Made by a program: the position numbers and the translations under genes. This document shows positions 1-10,650 of a DNA stretch of 52,409 nt, in pieces. Origin of the DNA: Lacticaseibacillus camelliae DSM 22697 = JCM 13995 (GTDB lineage Bacteria > Bacillota > Bacilli > Lactobacillales > Lactobacillaceae); contig NZ_BBAJ01000009.1 in assembly GCF_001311195.1 (NCBI RefSeq), forward strand, positions 1 to 52,409. Direction: 5' to 3'. Below the pieces are notes generated by a model that saw nothing but the letters and a program-made list of their open reading frames with translations, had not been told where the DNA came from and did not search any database. The first letter of the stretch is position 1; each line of letters begins with the position of its first letter.

Positions 1-2
1 TC

Positions 3-212
3 ATTGATGACGGCGTGCTGGTCGGCGCCAACGCCGTGGTCATCGAAGGCGTCCACGTTGGCAAAGGCGCCGTTGTCGCGGCTGGGGCCATTGTGATCGA
101 TGACGTGCCGGCCAACGCGGTGGTTGCCGGCGTTCCGGCCAAGGTGATCAAGATGAAGGACGCGAAGACCGAAGGCGAAACCGGCCTGATCGATGCGCTG
201 CGCAAACTATAG
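3..212 (+). CDS. dapH: Tetrahydrodipicolinate N-acetyltransferase, C-terminal part (cut by window edge)
   Basis: The window opens inside this gene. The last 69 residues show the hexapeptide-repeat pattern of a left-handed beta-helix acyltransferase ([15 protein letters not shown], then [13 protein letters not shown], then [15 protein letters not shown]), followed by a short acidic tail. DapH acetylates L-2,3,4,5-tetrahydrodipicolinate with acetyl-CoA in the cytoplasm. This identity is strongly supported by the genes that follow without a gap: a deacetylase, dapA, dapB, an aminotransferase and asd, which together are the acetylated branch of diaminopimelate/lysine synthesis. Alone, the fragment could be any hexapeptide acetyltransferase. 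Confidence 0.85.
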   Translation: MDDGVLVGANAVVIEGVHVGKGAVVAAGAIVIDDVPANAVVAGVPAKVIKMKDAKTEGETGLIDALRKL

Positions 213-224
213 GAAGGCATGCAC

Positions 225-1381
225 ATGGCCACTTTAACAGAAGCCGATTTGATCTCGATCCGGCGCTCGCTGCACCGCATTCCGGAACTGGCACTGAACG
301 AATTTCAGACCCAGGCATACATCGAAGAGTTCGTTCAGCGCTTGGCCTGCCCTTGGCTGACCGTCAAGCACGTCGAGGCGGTGCCGACCGCCCTGCTTGT
401 CCACCTGGCTGGCACTGCACCGCGGCGCACGCTGGGCTACCGCACAGACATCGATGCGCTGCCGGTTGAGGAAAAAACGGGGCTGCCGTTTGCCTCGAAC
501 CACCCTGGCGTGATGCACGCGTGTGGCCACGATGTGCACATGACCGTGGCGATGGGCATCCTGGCGTATTTCGCCACCAACCAGCCCAGGGACAACATGG
601 TGTTCTTTTTCCAGCCGGCGGAAGAGGCGGAGTACGGCGGCAAGCGCGTGTTTGATGCCGGCGCTTTTACCGGGGAATGGCACCCCGATGAGTTTTACGG
701 ACTGCATGACAATCCCGCACTGCCGGCCGGCCAGATCGCCACGCGCATGGGCACCCTGTTTGCGGGCACGACGGAGATCCACCTGACGTTCACTGGCAAA
801 AGCGGTCACGCCGCTTTTCCCCAAAAGGCCAATGACGCGATCGTGGCGGCCGCCGCGTTCGTGATGCAGGTGCAAACCATCGTGTCACGCAATGTCGATC
901 CGGTGCGCGGCGGGGTGGTCACGCTGGGCACGTTCCACGCCGGCACCATCGGCAATGTGATCGCCGCGCGGCGCGGCTGGATGGCACCATTCGCGCCTTT
1001 CGCCAGACCGATATTGAAATGATGCAGGGCCGCGTGCGGCAGATCGCCGATGGCGTCGCCGCGACGTACGGTGTTCGGGCCGACCTGAAGCTGATCCAAG
1101 GCGGGTACATGCCGGTGGAAAACGCGCCGAAGCAAACCGCAGATTTGATCAGTTACATGAAGCAGGCGCCAGGCGTCGACTTTGACGGCATTGCGCCGGC
1201 CATGACCGGTGAGGACTTCGGGTTCTTGCTGCAGCAGTTCCCTGGCACTATGGTGTGGCTGGGCGTGAATGACCCTGAGCACTCGCTGCACTCGGCTGAA
1301 CTCAGCCCCGACGAGGCGGCGCTGAAGCCGGGCGTTGACGCCTTCGTTGGCTTTTTGACCCATCGCATGGAGGAAGCATAA
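225..1381 (+). CDS. dapL: N-acetyldiaminopimelate deacetylase, M20 family (frameshifted)
   Basis: M20-family metallohydrolase that removes the acetyl group from N-acetyl-LL-diaminopimelate. Metal-site motif HACGHDVHM lies near residues 98-106 and the catalytic pair in QPAEEAEYG near 133; the C-terminal part keeps MTGEDFGFLL and the metal-ligand region around NDPEHSLHS. I place the start at the ATG at 225 rather than 219 because AGGAAGG (211-217) is 7 bases before 225 but only 1 before 219. The frame breaks near 965-985 in a GC-rich stretch: the first frame runs into nonsense after GTIGNVIA, and LDGTIRAFRQTDIE continues in the second frame. Product length, about 385 residues, is normal for the family. 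It lies between dapH and dapA in one operon. Confidence 0.85.
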
Positions 1382-1382
1382 T

Positions 1383-2267
1383 ATGTTAGAAAATCATCCG
1401 ATCCTGACGGCGCTGATCACGCCCTTCAATGAACACGACGAAATCGACTACCCGGCCCTCGACAAACTGATCGAGCGCCTCCTGGCCGAGCACACCACCG
1501 GGCTGGTGGTCGGCGCGACCACTGGCGAGTCACCGACGCTCAGCCACGTGGAAAAAGTCAGCCTGTTCGAACACGTCGGCGAGGTCCTCAAGGGCCGCGC
1601 GGCGCTGGTCGCCAACGTCGGCACCAATTCGACCCGCGATTCCGTCGCGTTCGCCAAGGAGGTCTCCTCGATTCAGGCCATCACCGCGGTGCTGGCCGTG
1701 GTGCCGTACTACAGCAAACCCGGTCAGGCGGGGATGATCGCACACTTCCGGGCCATCGCCGACGCCAGTGCCAAGCCGGTGATCATTTACAACATTCCGG
1801 GCCGCTCGGTGGTCCAGCTGTCCAACGTGTCGTTGGCGGCGCTGGCCAAGCATCCGAACATCCAGGGCGTCAAGCAGTGTACGACGGTCGAGGACCTGGC
1901 CTGGCTGGTGCAGCACCTGCCAAAGGACTTTGCGGTGTACACCGGTGACGATGACCAGTTCGAGGACGCGCTGAAGGTCGGTGCACGCGGCGTGATTTCC
2001 GTGGCGTCGCACCTGTACGGTAACCAGATGCAACAGGTGATCGATAACCTGAACGCCGGTGCGATCACGGCGGCCGATGAGCAGATGGCCTGGCTGACGC
2101 CGCGGATGCACGCGCTGTTCGCCTATCCGTCTCCGGAACCAGTCAAAATGGCACTGAGCCGGCGCGGCGAGATTCAAAACCGCCTGCGCCTGCCAATGGT
2201 GCCGCTGAACGAAACGGAAACCCAGGTCGTCTTGGATTCGCTGGGTGAATTGGAGGTCGAGCAATGA
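1383..2267 (+). CDS. dapA: 4-hydroxy-tetrahydrodipicolinate synthase
   Basis: Intact 294-residue (beta/alpha)8-barrel aldolase that condenses pyruvate and aspartate semialdehyde, the first committed step to diaminopimelate and lysine. Seen: GATTGES at residues 44-50, the tyrosine pair in VPYYSKPGQ (109-110), YNIPGR near 136, and the Schiff-base lysine in GVKQCT (about 164). The start ATG lies one base after the preceding stop, with GGAGGA just upstream inside the deacetylase gene, which implies translational coupling. The stop overlaps the start of dapB. Lysine feedback is usual in some bacterial DapA enzymes but cannot be judged here. Confidence 0.97.
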   Translation: MLENHPILTALITPFNEHDEIDYPALDKLIERLLAEHTTGLVVGATTGESPTLSHVEKVSLFEHVGEVLKGRAALVANVGTNSTRDSVAFAKEVSSIQAITAVLAVVPYYSKPGQAGMIAHFRAIADASAKPVIIYNIPGRSVVQLSNVSLAALAKHPNIQGVKQCTTVEDLAWLVQHLPKDFAVYTGDDDQFEDALKVGARGVISVASHLYGNQMQQVIDNLNAGAITAADEQMAWLTPRMHALFAYPSPEPVKMALSRRGEIQNRLRLPMVPLNETETQVVLDSLGELEVEQ

Positions 2268-3010
2268 CAACTGTCTTTTTAGCCGGGGTGTTCGGCAAAA
2301 TGGGTCGCCAGGTCGCGCGCATGATGGCCGGCGAAAAGGATTTGACCATCGTCGGGGGCTTGGCGCCAGAGGCCAAGGACAAAGTCGCGTTCCCCGTGTT
2401 CACCAGCTTGGCGGCCATCAACGTTTCAGCCGACGTTTGGGTGGACTTCACCTTGCCGCAGGCTGCGCGCGCCAACGCCGAGTACGCCCTGAACCACGGC
2501 ATGAACGCCGTGATCGGCACCAGTGGACTGAGCGCAGATGATCAGGAGGCCCTGGGGGTGATCGCCCAGGGCAACGAGCAAAGCCTGCTGATCGTCCCGA
2601 ACTTTGCCATTTCGGCGGTGCTGATGATGCAGTTTGCCGCTAAGGCCGCCAAGTACTTCCCGGATGCCGAGGTCGTCGAGGCGCACCATTCCGATAAGCT
2701 GGACGCCCCGTCTGGGACCGCTAAGGCCACGGCCAAACTGATTTCAGAGGCCCGGACCAAAAAGCCGGTCGCGCCGCACCAGGGCGCCCCGGCGCGGGGT
2801 GAGTGGTTAGACGACGTGCCGGTGCACGCCTTGCGCCTGCCGGGCTATGTGGCTCAGGAGGAAGTGGTGTTCGGCGCGGCCGGCGAAAGCCTGTCCATCA
2901 AGCAGGTCTCGTTCGACCGGTCGAGCTTCATGGCCGGCGTGGCTTTGGCCGCGCGGCAGGTCGACACGCTTCCGGTTGGCCTGACCGTGGGCCTCGATGC
3001 GCTGCTGTAA
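2264..3010 (+). CDS. dapB: 4-hydroxy-tetrahydrodipicolinate reductase
   Basis: Intact 248-residue NAD(P)H-dependent reductase acting directly after DapA. The N-terminal Rossmann motif GVFGKMGRQ is at residues 8-16. The signature EAHHSDKLDAPSGTA (139-153) carries the catalytic histidine pair and the substrate-binding lysine. The length is at the short end of the family (B. subtilis and E. coli enzymes are about 267-273 residues). It overlaps dapA by four bases (ATGA), a classic coupled junction, so the two enzymes are made together. Confidence 0.96.
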   Translation: MTTVFLAGVFGKMGRQVARMMAGEKDLTIVGGLAPEAKDKVAFPVFTSLAAINVSADVWVDFTLPQAARANAEYALNHGMNAVIGTSGLSADDQEALGVIAQGNEQSLLIVPNFAISAVLMMQFAAKAAKYFPDAEVVEAHHSDKLDAPSGTAKATAKLISEARTKKPVAPHQGAPARGEWLDDVPVHALRLPGYVAQEEVVFGAAGESLSIKQVSFDRSSFMAGVALAARQVDTLPVGLTVGLDALL

Positions 3011-3037
3011 CTGACTAATATAGAAGGAAGACGTCTT

Positions 3038-4215
3038 ATGCCTGAACTGAAAAAAAGCCTAACCGGCCTCGGCAATCGCCAGGTGGCGGCAGTGCCGCCC
3101 AGCGCGATCCGCGCCGTGGACAATAAAATCTCAACCATTCCCGGGATCATTAAGCTGACCCTGGGCGAGCCGGATTTTGCGGTGCCCGAGCACATTAAAC
3201 AGGCAACAGATGCCGCCATTGATGCCGACTGGTCCCACTACGCGCCGTCCTTTGGCTATGCAAAGCTGCGCAAGGAGATCACCGATTACCTGGCGACCAC
3301 GTTTGACGCGCATTACGATCCGCAAACCGAGGTGGTCGTGACCGTTGGCGCTACTGAGGGCATTCACGCCGCCATTGCCGGGCTGTTCAACCTGGCGACA
3401 CCATCATCATTCCCACGCCGACGTTCCCGCTGTACGAGGCGGTCGCGACGGTGGCCGGCCTGAACGTGGTCTTAGTCAACACGGCGCCGGCTTACCTGCT
3501 GACGCCGCAGCTGCTAAAAACCACGCTGGCGGCGCATCCGGATGCTAAGGGGCTGGTCCTGAACTACCCGAGCAACCCGACCGGGGCGACCTACACCCAC
3601 GCGCAGCTACGCGAGCTGGCGGCGGTGATTGCAGACACGAATCTACTGGTGCTGTCCGACGAGATCTACGCCGAACTCAGCTACGAGGAAAAGCATATCA
3701 GCTTGGCGCACCTGCTGCCGAGCCAGACGGTGCTGATTTCCGGCCTGTCCAAGTCCCACGCGATGACCGGTTATCGCATTGGTTACTTGGCTGGGCCCGC
3801 GCCGCTGATGACACTGGCAGGCAAAATGCACCAGTTCATGGTGACGACGGCGGCCAGCCCGATGATGAAGGCGGCCGAAGAGGCGTTGAGTCCAGCCGGG
3901 GCTGGGGATGCCGAAGCGATGAAAAAGGTCTACCAACAGCGCCGAGACCTCATGATGGCGGCTCTAACACAGGTCGGCTTTTCGGCCCCAAAGCCGGCCG
4001 GGGCGTTTTACATTTTCGCCAAGCTGCCGGCTAAATTCGGCGAAGATGACGTGCAGTTCGTGTATGACCTGGCTGAGCACGCAAGGTTGCTGGTGCCCGG
4101 CTCCGTGTTTGGTCCTGGCGGCGAAGGCCACGTGCGCTTGTCGTACGCGGCATCGACCAAGAATTTGACTGAGGCGGCCCAGCGCATTCAGCGCTTCGTT
4201 GCCCAAAAGGAGTAG
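3038..4215 (+). CDS. patA: Aminotransferase class I, probable N-acetyl-LL-diaminopimelate aminotransferase (frameshifted)
   Basis: PLP-dependent fold-type I aminotransferase of about 390 residues. The pyridoxal lysine sits in [27 protein letters not shown] and [10 protein letters not shown] are the usual cofactor-contact motifs, and VRLSYAAS holds the substrate-carboxylate arginine. Its place in a dap operon between dapB and asd, with dapH and the deacetylase upstream, points to the aminotransferase step of the acetylated pathway; aspartate aminotransferase activity cannot be excluded. RBS GAAGGAAG precedes ATG 3038. The frame breaks near 3390-3400: the first frame ends in an arginine-rich tail, while the frame reading [14 protein letters not shown] resumes the conserved sequence. 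A few bases appear to be missing in GC-rich DNA. Confidence 0.85.
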
Positions 4216-4219
4216 AACA

Positions 4220-5307
4220 ATGGCAAAAGCATATGTGGTGGCAATTTTAGGCGCGACCGGGGCGGTCGGCACGCGCATGATCGAACAACTCGAACAGTCG
4301 ACGATTCCTGTCAAGGAAGTCCACCTGTTGGCGTCGTCGCGCTCTGCCGGCAAAACGCTGACCTTCAAGGGCCAGCCGGTGACGGTCGAGGAAGCAACAC
4401 CGGATTCCTTTAACGGCGTCGACTTGGTGCTGGCCTCGGCCGGCGGTTCGGTGTCCGCTAAGCTTTTGCCCGAGGCGGTCAAACGCGGTGCCGTGTGCGT
4501 GGACAACACGTCACATTTTCGCATGGACGACAACGTCCCGCTGGTCGTGCCCGAGGTCAATCCCGATGCGCTCAACCACCACAACGGCATCATCGCCGAC
4601 CCCAACTGCTCGACCATTCAGATGATGATGGCCCTGGAGCCGGTGCGCCGCGCGTTCGGCCTGCGCCGCATCATTGTCTCGACCTACCAGGCCGCCAGTG
4701 GCGCCGGGCAAAGCGCCATCAATGAACTGGAAGACGAGGCCCGCGATTACCTGGCCGACAAGCCGATGAACGCGGCCGTGCTGCCCGTCAAAGGCGCGGA
4801 GCACCACTACCCGCTGGCGTTCAACCTGCTGCCGCAGATCGACGTGTTCGAGGAGGACGGCTACACGCATGAAGAGTGGAAAATGATCCACGAAACCAAG
4901 AAAATCATGCTGGGTGACAAGAATTCGCCGGCCATCAAGGTCACCGCGACCTGCGTCCGCGTTCCGGTGCCGATCGCACACGGCGAGTCCGTGTGGTTCG
5001 AAGTCGGCGCGGGCAACACGCCGAGCGCCGATGAGCTGCGCGCGGCCATGAGTGGCTTTCCGGGCCTGGTCGTCCAGGACGACCCGGCCAACCAGGTTTA
5101 CCCGCAGCCCATCAACGCGGCGGTTCGCGCGACACCTTTGTCGGCCGCATTCGGCCGGATCAGGAGACCCCAGGTGCTTACAACCTCTGGGTCGTGTCCG
5201 ACAATCTGCTGAAAGGTGCAGCCTGGAACGCGGTGCAGATCGCCGAAGAGCTGGTCGCACGCGACCTCGTGCACGTGCCTGCCGGTGCCGCAGAAAAGTT
5301 TATGTAA
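4220..5307 (+). CDS. asd: Aspartate-semialdehyde dehydrogenase (frameshifted near its C-terminus)
   Basis: Makes aspartate semialdehyde from aspartyl phosphate, supplying DapA. The N-terminal NADP motif [10 protein letters not shown] begins at residue 11, the catalytic cysteine is in DPNCSTIQ (about residue 130), and the active-site histidine is in [11 protein letters not shown]. The ATG at 4220 is chosen because AAGGAG lies 8 bases upstream inside the aminotransferase end; a longer reading would overlap that gene. The frame slips near 5128-5140: the first frame gives [14 protein letters not shown], the true one [13 protein letters not shown], ending at TAA 5305-5307. It is the last gene of the operon and is followed by a strong terminator. 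Confidence 0.92.
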
Positions 5308-5313
5308 GGTCTC

Positions 5314-5352
5314 ATGGTTCGATGCGGTTGCCAGCACCGGACCATTTTTTTT
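5314..5352 (+). terminator. Intrinsic terminator after the dap-asd operon
   Basis: ATGGTTCGATGC (5314-5325) pairs with GCACCGGACCAT (5334-5345) around an 8-base loop, with one G-U pair and one mismatch, followed by eight T. It ends the lysine operon before the ABC exporter genes. Confidence 0.85.
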
Positions 5353-5413
5353 GCTTGCTTGTCATTAAAAATTCGAGTAAGCTGGTCAAACTGAGATTTT
5401 AAGGAGAAACAAG

Positions 5414-7140
5414 ATGAAAGTGCTTTTACCGTACCTGAAAAAATACCGCAGGGACGCCATCATCTCGACGCTGGCCGTGCTGGTGCTGGTCTTTGCGACC
5501 CTGTGGCAGCCGCGGCTGCTGCAAACGGTGATGACTGCCATCATGGCCAAGGACCGGGCGGCCGTCTGGCAAAACGGCATTTGGCTGATCGTGCTCGCAG
5601 CGATCGGCATTGTCGGCGGGGTCGTCAACACGGTGTACTCGGCGCGCCTGGCGCTGGGTGTCGCGACCGACTTGCGCGCGGACATCTACCGTCATGTCCA
5701 GTCGTTTGCTTACGCCGACGTTGAGACCTTTTCCGCGTCCAACTTGGTGGTGCGAATGACTAACGACGTCCAGCAGATCCAAGGTGCGGTGATGGCCGCC
5801 TTTCAGCAGGTGACGCGCATTCCGCTGCTGTTCTTCGGGGCGCTGGCGCTGGCTTTGACCACGATGCCGCAGCAGTGGTGGGTGATCCTCGCCATGTTGG
5901 TGATCATCGTGCTGGTCGCCGTGGTCGCCTTTCGCCAGATGAGCAGCCTGTTTGGCCGCACCCAGCAGCTGATTGAAAACGTCAATACCGTGGCCCGCGA
6001 GAACCTGATGGGCATCCGGGTGGTGAAGTCCTTCGTGCAGGAGGACAACCAGATCAAGACCTTCGCCAAGCCGTCTGACGAGCTGCGCGATGTGACCACC
6101 CGCATCGGCGAGCTGTTTGCCGTGCTGATGCCGGCTTTTTTTCCTGACCGCCAATGTGGCGATTGCGGGATCCGTGTACCTGGTCGGCACGCAGGTCCTG
6201 GCGCACCCGGCTTACATCGCCGCAGTGTCCAGCTTTACCTCGTACCTCGGCCAGATTCTCTTTGCCGTGATCAACGGCTCGTTCATCATGACCTTCGCGT
6301 CCCGCGCGTTCATTTCGATGGGCCGGGTGCGCGAGGTGTTTGATCACCAGCCGAGCATGCACTTTGTGGACGGCCCTGAAAAAAAAGGTCGCAGGTGACA
6401 TCACGTTCGACCACGTGACCTTCACGTACCCCGGCGATGAGACGCGACCCTGAAGGACGTGTCCTTCACCGTGCCGGCCGGCCAGATGCTGGGCATCGTC
6501 GGCGCGACCGGGTCGGGGAAAACGACCCTGGCCCAGCTGATTGCCCGCCTGTTTGATCCGGATTCTGGGCGCGTGCTGATTGGCGGCGTCGACGTGCGGG
6601 AGCTGCCGGAAGCGACCCTGCGCGACGCCGTGGCCTTTGTGCTGCAGCGCTCGACGCTGTTTTCCGGCACCATCGCGCAGAACCTGCGGCAGGTCAAAAA
6701 AAGAGGCGACGGCGGCCAGCATGCACCGCGCTGCGGAAATCGCCCAGGCCGCCGAATTCATCGAGCGCCTGCCTGAGACCTACGATGCGCCGGTCGAGGA
6801 GCGCTCCGCCAACTTTTCCGGCGGGCAGAAGCAGCGCCTTGCCATCACGCGCGGCGTGATCGCCAATCCGGAGATCTTGATCCTGGACGACGCGACCTCG
6901 GCGCTGGATGCCAAGTCAGAGAAGCTGGTTCAGGAAGCCCTGGACCGCGACCTAAAGCACACGACGACGGTGGTCATTGCCGAGAAGATTTCGTCGATCA
7001 TCCGCGCCGATTCTATCCTAGTGCTGGACGGCGGCCGCGTGGTCGGCGAGGGCACCCACCAGGAGCTGGTCCGCGACAACACCATTTATCAGGAAATTTA
7101 CCAAACGCAAAAGGCTAAGGAAGGGAGGCTGCCGGCGTAA
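5414..7140 (+). CDS. ABC exporter half-transporter with degenerate ATP site (multiply frameshifted)
   Basis: Fused membrane-plus-ATPase protein of about 575 residues of the type-IV exporter family (LmrC/YheI-like). Six membrane segments precede a nucleotide-binding domain with Walker [15 protein letters not shown], signature FSGGQKQRL and Walker [13 protein letters not shown]. Two catalytic positions are altered: the Walker B glutamate is Asp, and the switch histidine is Glu (VIAEKISSI instead of the usual IAHRLSTI). This is the known pattern of the non-hydrolytic half of heterodimeric exporters. Four breaks occur: T7 at 6136, A8 at 6379, near 6440, and A7 at 6696; homology resumes after each. 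Start ATG 5414 follows AAGGAG. The partner starts within the stop codon. The substrate is unknown; drugs or lipids are likely. Confidence 0.85.
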
Positions 7141-8923
7141 TGAAAGACATCAAACTTGCCGGGCGTTACTACTGGCACTACCTCAAACCCTACGGCTGGC
7201 CGTTTTTCTGGAGCGCGGTTTTGATTGGCATCAGCACGGCCTGCGTCGTGATTGCGCCGACTTACCTGGGCCGCGCCATCAGCGAGCTGACCACCTATGT
7301 GCAGGCGTGGACGAACCCGGCCACGCGGGCCGGTGCCAGCCTGACCACGTTCCACCACACGCTGCTGTTTTACGTCCTGTTCTACTTCGGGGATGCGTCC
7401 TCGCTGCTGATCGCGTCCTGGCTGTTGGCCAAAGTCACCGCGTATTCGACCGGCACCATGCGCATCGGGCTGTTTCGCAAGATGCAGCGGATGAAGGTCG
7501 AGTACTTCGACCAGCACGCCGATGGGGACATTCTGGCGCGCTACACCAGCGACTTGGATAACATTTTCAACGCGCTGAACCAGGCGCTGATCGATTTTCT
7601 GCTGGCAATTGCCCAGATGATTGGCATTCTGATCATGATGTTCAACCAAAGCACCACCATGGCCTGGGTGACCATGAGCACGACGCCGGTCGCCCTGCTG
7701 ATCGCGGCCTTGGTGATGAAAAAAAAGCCGCCGTTGCGGTCGATCAGCAACAAACCGACATCGGCGCCTTAAACGGCTACATCAATGAGCAGGTCACCGG
7801 CCAGAAGGTGATCATCACCAACGGCCTGCAGCACGACTCGGTTGAAGGCTTCAACACCTACAACCAGCGCGTGCGCAAAACCGCGACCCAGGGTCAGATT
7901 TGGTCCGGGATCTTGAGTCCGCTGCTGTCTGGGATGTCGCTGCTCAACACCGCCATCGTGATTTTTGCCGGCTCCTGGCTGGCGTTGAGCGGCAGTTTGA
8001 GCACCGGCGCTGCCCTGGCGTGGGTTGTCGTGTTCGTCAACTACGCGCAGCAGTACTACCAGCCGATCATCACGCTGACGTCGCTCTACGGCATGATCCA
8101 ACTGGCCATCACCGGGGCGCGGCGGGTTGATGAGGTCCGCAGCCAGCCTGACGAGGTGCGACCGGTCAATGGCCAGCCCATCGACCACATCGACCGCGCG
8201 CTGAAAATTGATGACGTCCGCTTTTCCTACCTGCCGGGCAAGGAGATTCTCCATGGCGTGACCATCGACGTCAAAAAGGGTCAGATGGTGGCGCTGGTCG
8301 GGCCGACTGGATCCGGGAAGACGACGGTGATGAACCTGCTGAATCGCTTCTACGATGTGGATTCCGGCAGCATCACCATCGACGGCACCGACCTGCGGGA
8401 GTTCGACCTGGCGCAGCTGCGCCACACGGTCGGCATTGTGCTTCAGGATCCCCAGCTGTTCACCGGCACCATTGCGGATAACATTCGCTTCGGCGACCCG
8501 GAGGCGGGGATGGACCGGGTGATTGACGCGGCCAAGCAGGCCAACATTCACGACTTCATCGAAAGCCTGCCTGAGGGTTACGAGACCAAGGTGTCCGACG
8601 AGCAGAACATTTTCTCCGCGGGCCAAAAGCAGCTGATGAGCATCGCCCGCACGATTTTGACCGATCCGCGGCTGCTGATTCTCGACGAGGCGACGTCGAA
8701 TGTCGACACCGTCACCGAGGCTAAGATCCAAGCCGCGATGGACAATGTGATCCAGGGTCGCACCAGTTTTGTCATCGCGCACCGGTTGAAGACGATTCTG
8801 AACGCGGACCGCATCGTGGTGCTGCAGCACGGTCGCATCATCGAGCAGGGCAGCCACCAGGAGCTGTTGGCCCAGCACGGCTTTTACGCCGAGTTGTACC
8901 GGAATCAAATGGTGTTTGAATAG
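7140..8923 (+). CDS. ABC exporter half-transporter, catalytically canonical partner (frameshifted)
   Basis: Second half of the heterodimer, about 594 residues, with the same membrane-ATPase layout. Walker A is [14 protein letters not shown], the signature is slightly atypical ([10 protein letters not shown]), Walker [13 protein letters not shown] keeps the catalytic glutamate, and VIAHRLKTI keeps the switch histidine. Hence it supplies the catalytic residues missing from the upstream protein, as in LmrCD-type pumps. ATG 7140-7142 overlaps the upstream TAA by one base, so translation is coupled. A single break lies at the A8 run 7719-7726, after LIAALVMKK; removing one A joins the two parts. 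A terminator follows directly. Confidence 0.87.
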
Positions 8924-8931
8924 TGAGTGAG

Positions 8932-8958
8932 AAAAGACGGCAGATGCCGCCTTTTTTT
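8932..8958 (+). terminator. Intrinsic terminator after the ABC exporter pair
   Basis: AAAAGACGGC (8932-8941) pairs with GCCGCCTTTT around AGAT with one mismatch, followed by a T run to 8958. Confidence 0.8.
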
Positions 8959-9065
8959 CAATGCCAAGATACTTAGCAAGAAGATTTCCCGAGAAATACT
9001 GGCCGCCACGGCTGGTTGCTAGTATGCTTGGACAGATTCCTTTAATTTGAGTTGCGGAGGCAAAT

Positions 9066-9687
9066 ATGATCACAATCGGCACACAACTCAGTCAAGCCAG
9101 AAAACAGCTTCACTTCACCCAGCAGCAGGTCGCAGATGACCTGCACGTGGCGCGGCAAACCGTGTCCAGCTGGGAGACGGGGCGCTCGTTTCCGGATATT
9201 CAAAGCCTGTTGACGCTGAGCCGGCTGTATCATGTTTCCCTCGATGACTTATTGAAGGAGGGATCCGATATGGTTGAGGATCTGAAGCATCAAGAACGAA
9301 TTGTTAAAAAACGCGCGGAAGGTGTATCGCGCATCGCTACTGATCGACGTGATTTTGACCTTCTTTTTGGCAGCCAGTTTGGTTGGCTGGAACGGGGTCA
9401 AAACGACACCGCTTGGCGGTCTGCTGATTGCCGTGATGTTGTTAGCCAATATCACGGTACTGCCGGCAGTCAAAAAACGATATTTTGACATGATTCATCA
9501 CAAGCAAACGGGGTGGGTCAAACGGAGCTTACTGATAATCATCGTGATGTCAGCCTTGCTGGGTTGGCAGTACTTCTCGCATGGGCTTAATAGTGATTTC
9601 TGGATGGAGTTGGCTGTGTCTGGGCTGTTCACGCCGTTGGTGATCTGGGCTTGGTGGCGTGATGAGAAAGACCGTCAGGCAAAATAA
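9066..9687 (+). CDS. XRE-family regulator fused to a membrane domain (frameshifted)
   Basis: The N-terminal 68 residues form a helix-turn-helix domain of the XRE/Cro type (LSQARKQLHFTQQQVADDL, then ARQTVSSWETGRSFPD). After a short linker the other frame encodes about 120 residues with three or four hydrophobic segments (ILTFFLAASLVGW, LLIAVMLLANITVL, SLLIIIVMSALLGW, and a last one ending VIWAWW). The two parts join at the A6 run near 9305-9310, where ERIV runs into KNARKVYRASLL. Membrane-tethered XRE regulators of this size are common in lactobacilli, so I read one protein of about 206 residues. GGAGG at 9055 supports the ATG. Target and signal are unknown. If the break were real, the HTH domain would be cytosolic. 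Confidence 0.7.
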
Positions 9688-9731
9688 AACGAGCGACTCA
9701 CTGGAAATTTCACCGTGAGCCGCTCGTTTTT
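9686..9731. terminator. Bidirectional terminator
   Basis: A-run plus CGAGCG..CTCAC (9686-9701) pairs with GTGAG..CGCTCG plus T5 (9714-9731). It serves the rightward regulator gene and the leftward fructokinase gene, whose stop is three bases away. Confidence 0.85.
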
Positions 9732-9733
9732 GA

Positions 9734-10598
9734 CTATTTCAGCGCGTCGGCGGCCAGGAAGAACCCGCCCATCACGCCGGCCTCGTCGTTCAGGCCGATG
9801 CGGACGATGTAATCGTCCAAGTCAGGCGTCGCGACATAGCCGTTGTTGTGCTCGGCAAACTTGGCGCGAATCTTTGGCAGCAGTTGTTTCTGGTGCATGA
9901 TGCCGCCGCCGAAGACGATGATGTCGGGCGACAGCATCATAGCAGCGTTGACGCAGGCAATCGAGAGGTAGTCGGCTTCCAGGTCCCAGGCCGGATCGTC
10001 AGGGGCCAGCTCGGTGCCTTTTTTTGCCGGCGCGTTCCTCAACTGCGGGACCGGCAGCCAGGCCTTCCAGGCAGTGGTTGGCGTGATATGGACAGCGGCC
10101 CTTGTAGGTATCACCAGGCAGCTGCGGCATCATGATGTGGCCCATCTCCGGGTTGGAGAAGCCTTGCAGCAGCTTGCCGTCGTGGACGTAGCCGGCGCCG
10201 ATGCCGGTGCCGACAGTCCAGTACAGCATGTTCTTGTGGCCCTTGCCGGCGCCAGCCCGCCACTCTGCGTAACCGGCTTCGTTGACGTCGGTAGTGAAGG
10301 CGTAAGGAACATCGATCGCGGCCTTCATCGCGCCGAGAAAATTGTAGTCGCGCCAGCCGGGCTTGGGCGTCGAGGTGATGTAGCCGTATGTCGGACTGGC
10401 CGGATCGATGTCCGCTGGACCGAACGTCCCGATCCCAATGGCGTCCACCGGGTTATCCTGGAAGAACTTGATCACTGCCGGAATGGTTTCATCCGGCGTG
10501 CCCGTGGGGATGCGGACCTGCTTGTCTACCTTGCCATCTGCCGTGCCGGTCGCACAGACAAATTTGGTGCCGCCTGCTTCGATTGAACCTAAAATCAT
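9734..10598 (-). CDS. ROK-family fructokinase (frameshifted)
   Basis: Sugar kinase of about 288 residues, likely ATP-dependent phosphorylation of fructose. Seen: ATP motif IEAGGTKFVCATG at the N-terminus, GIGTFGPADI, GTGIGAGYV, and the ROK zinc motif CPYHANHCLEG. The C-terminal half (ACVNAAMMLSPDIIVFGGGI, then GVMGGFFLAADALK) is in another frame; the break is the T7 run 10019-10025. I start at the ATG at 10598, where AGGCGGG lies 6 bases upstream; the TTG at 10616 has no such site. It is monocistronic, bounded by a bidirectional terminator and an upstream cre-like site. Confidence 0.85.
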
Positions 10599-10650
10599 AC
10601 TTGTCCCGCCTTTCAAAAAAAGTTTCCCCTTAAGAATAGCGCTCCTGAAT

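Noticed and set aside
5414-8923. Programmed frameshifting or phase variation at the A/T runs
   Set aside because: The breaks affect unrelated genes, including asd, gdhA, sbcC and sbcD, and many further breaks are not in long runs. Sequence error explains all of them more simply.
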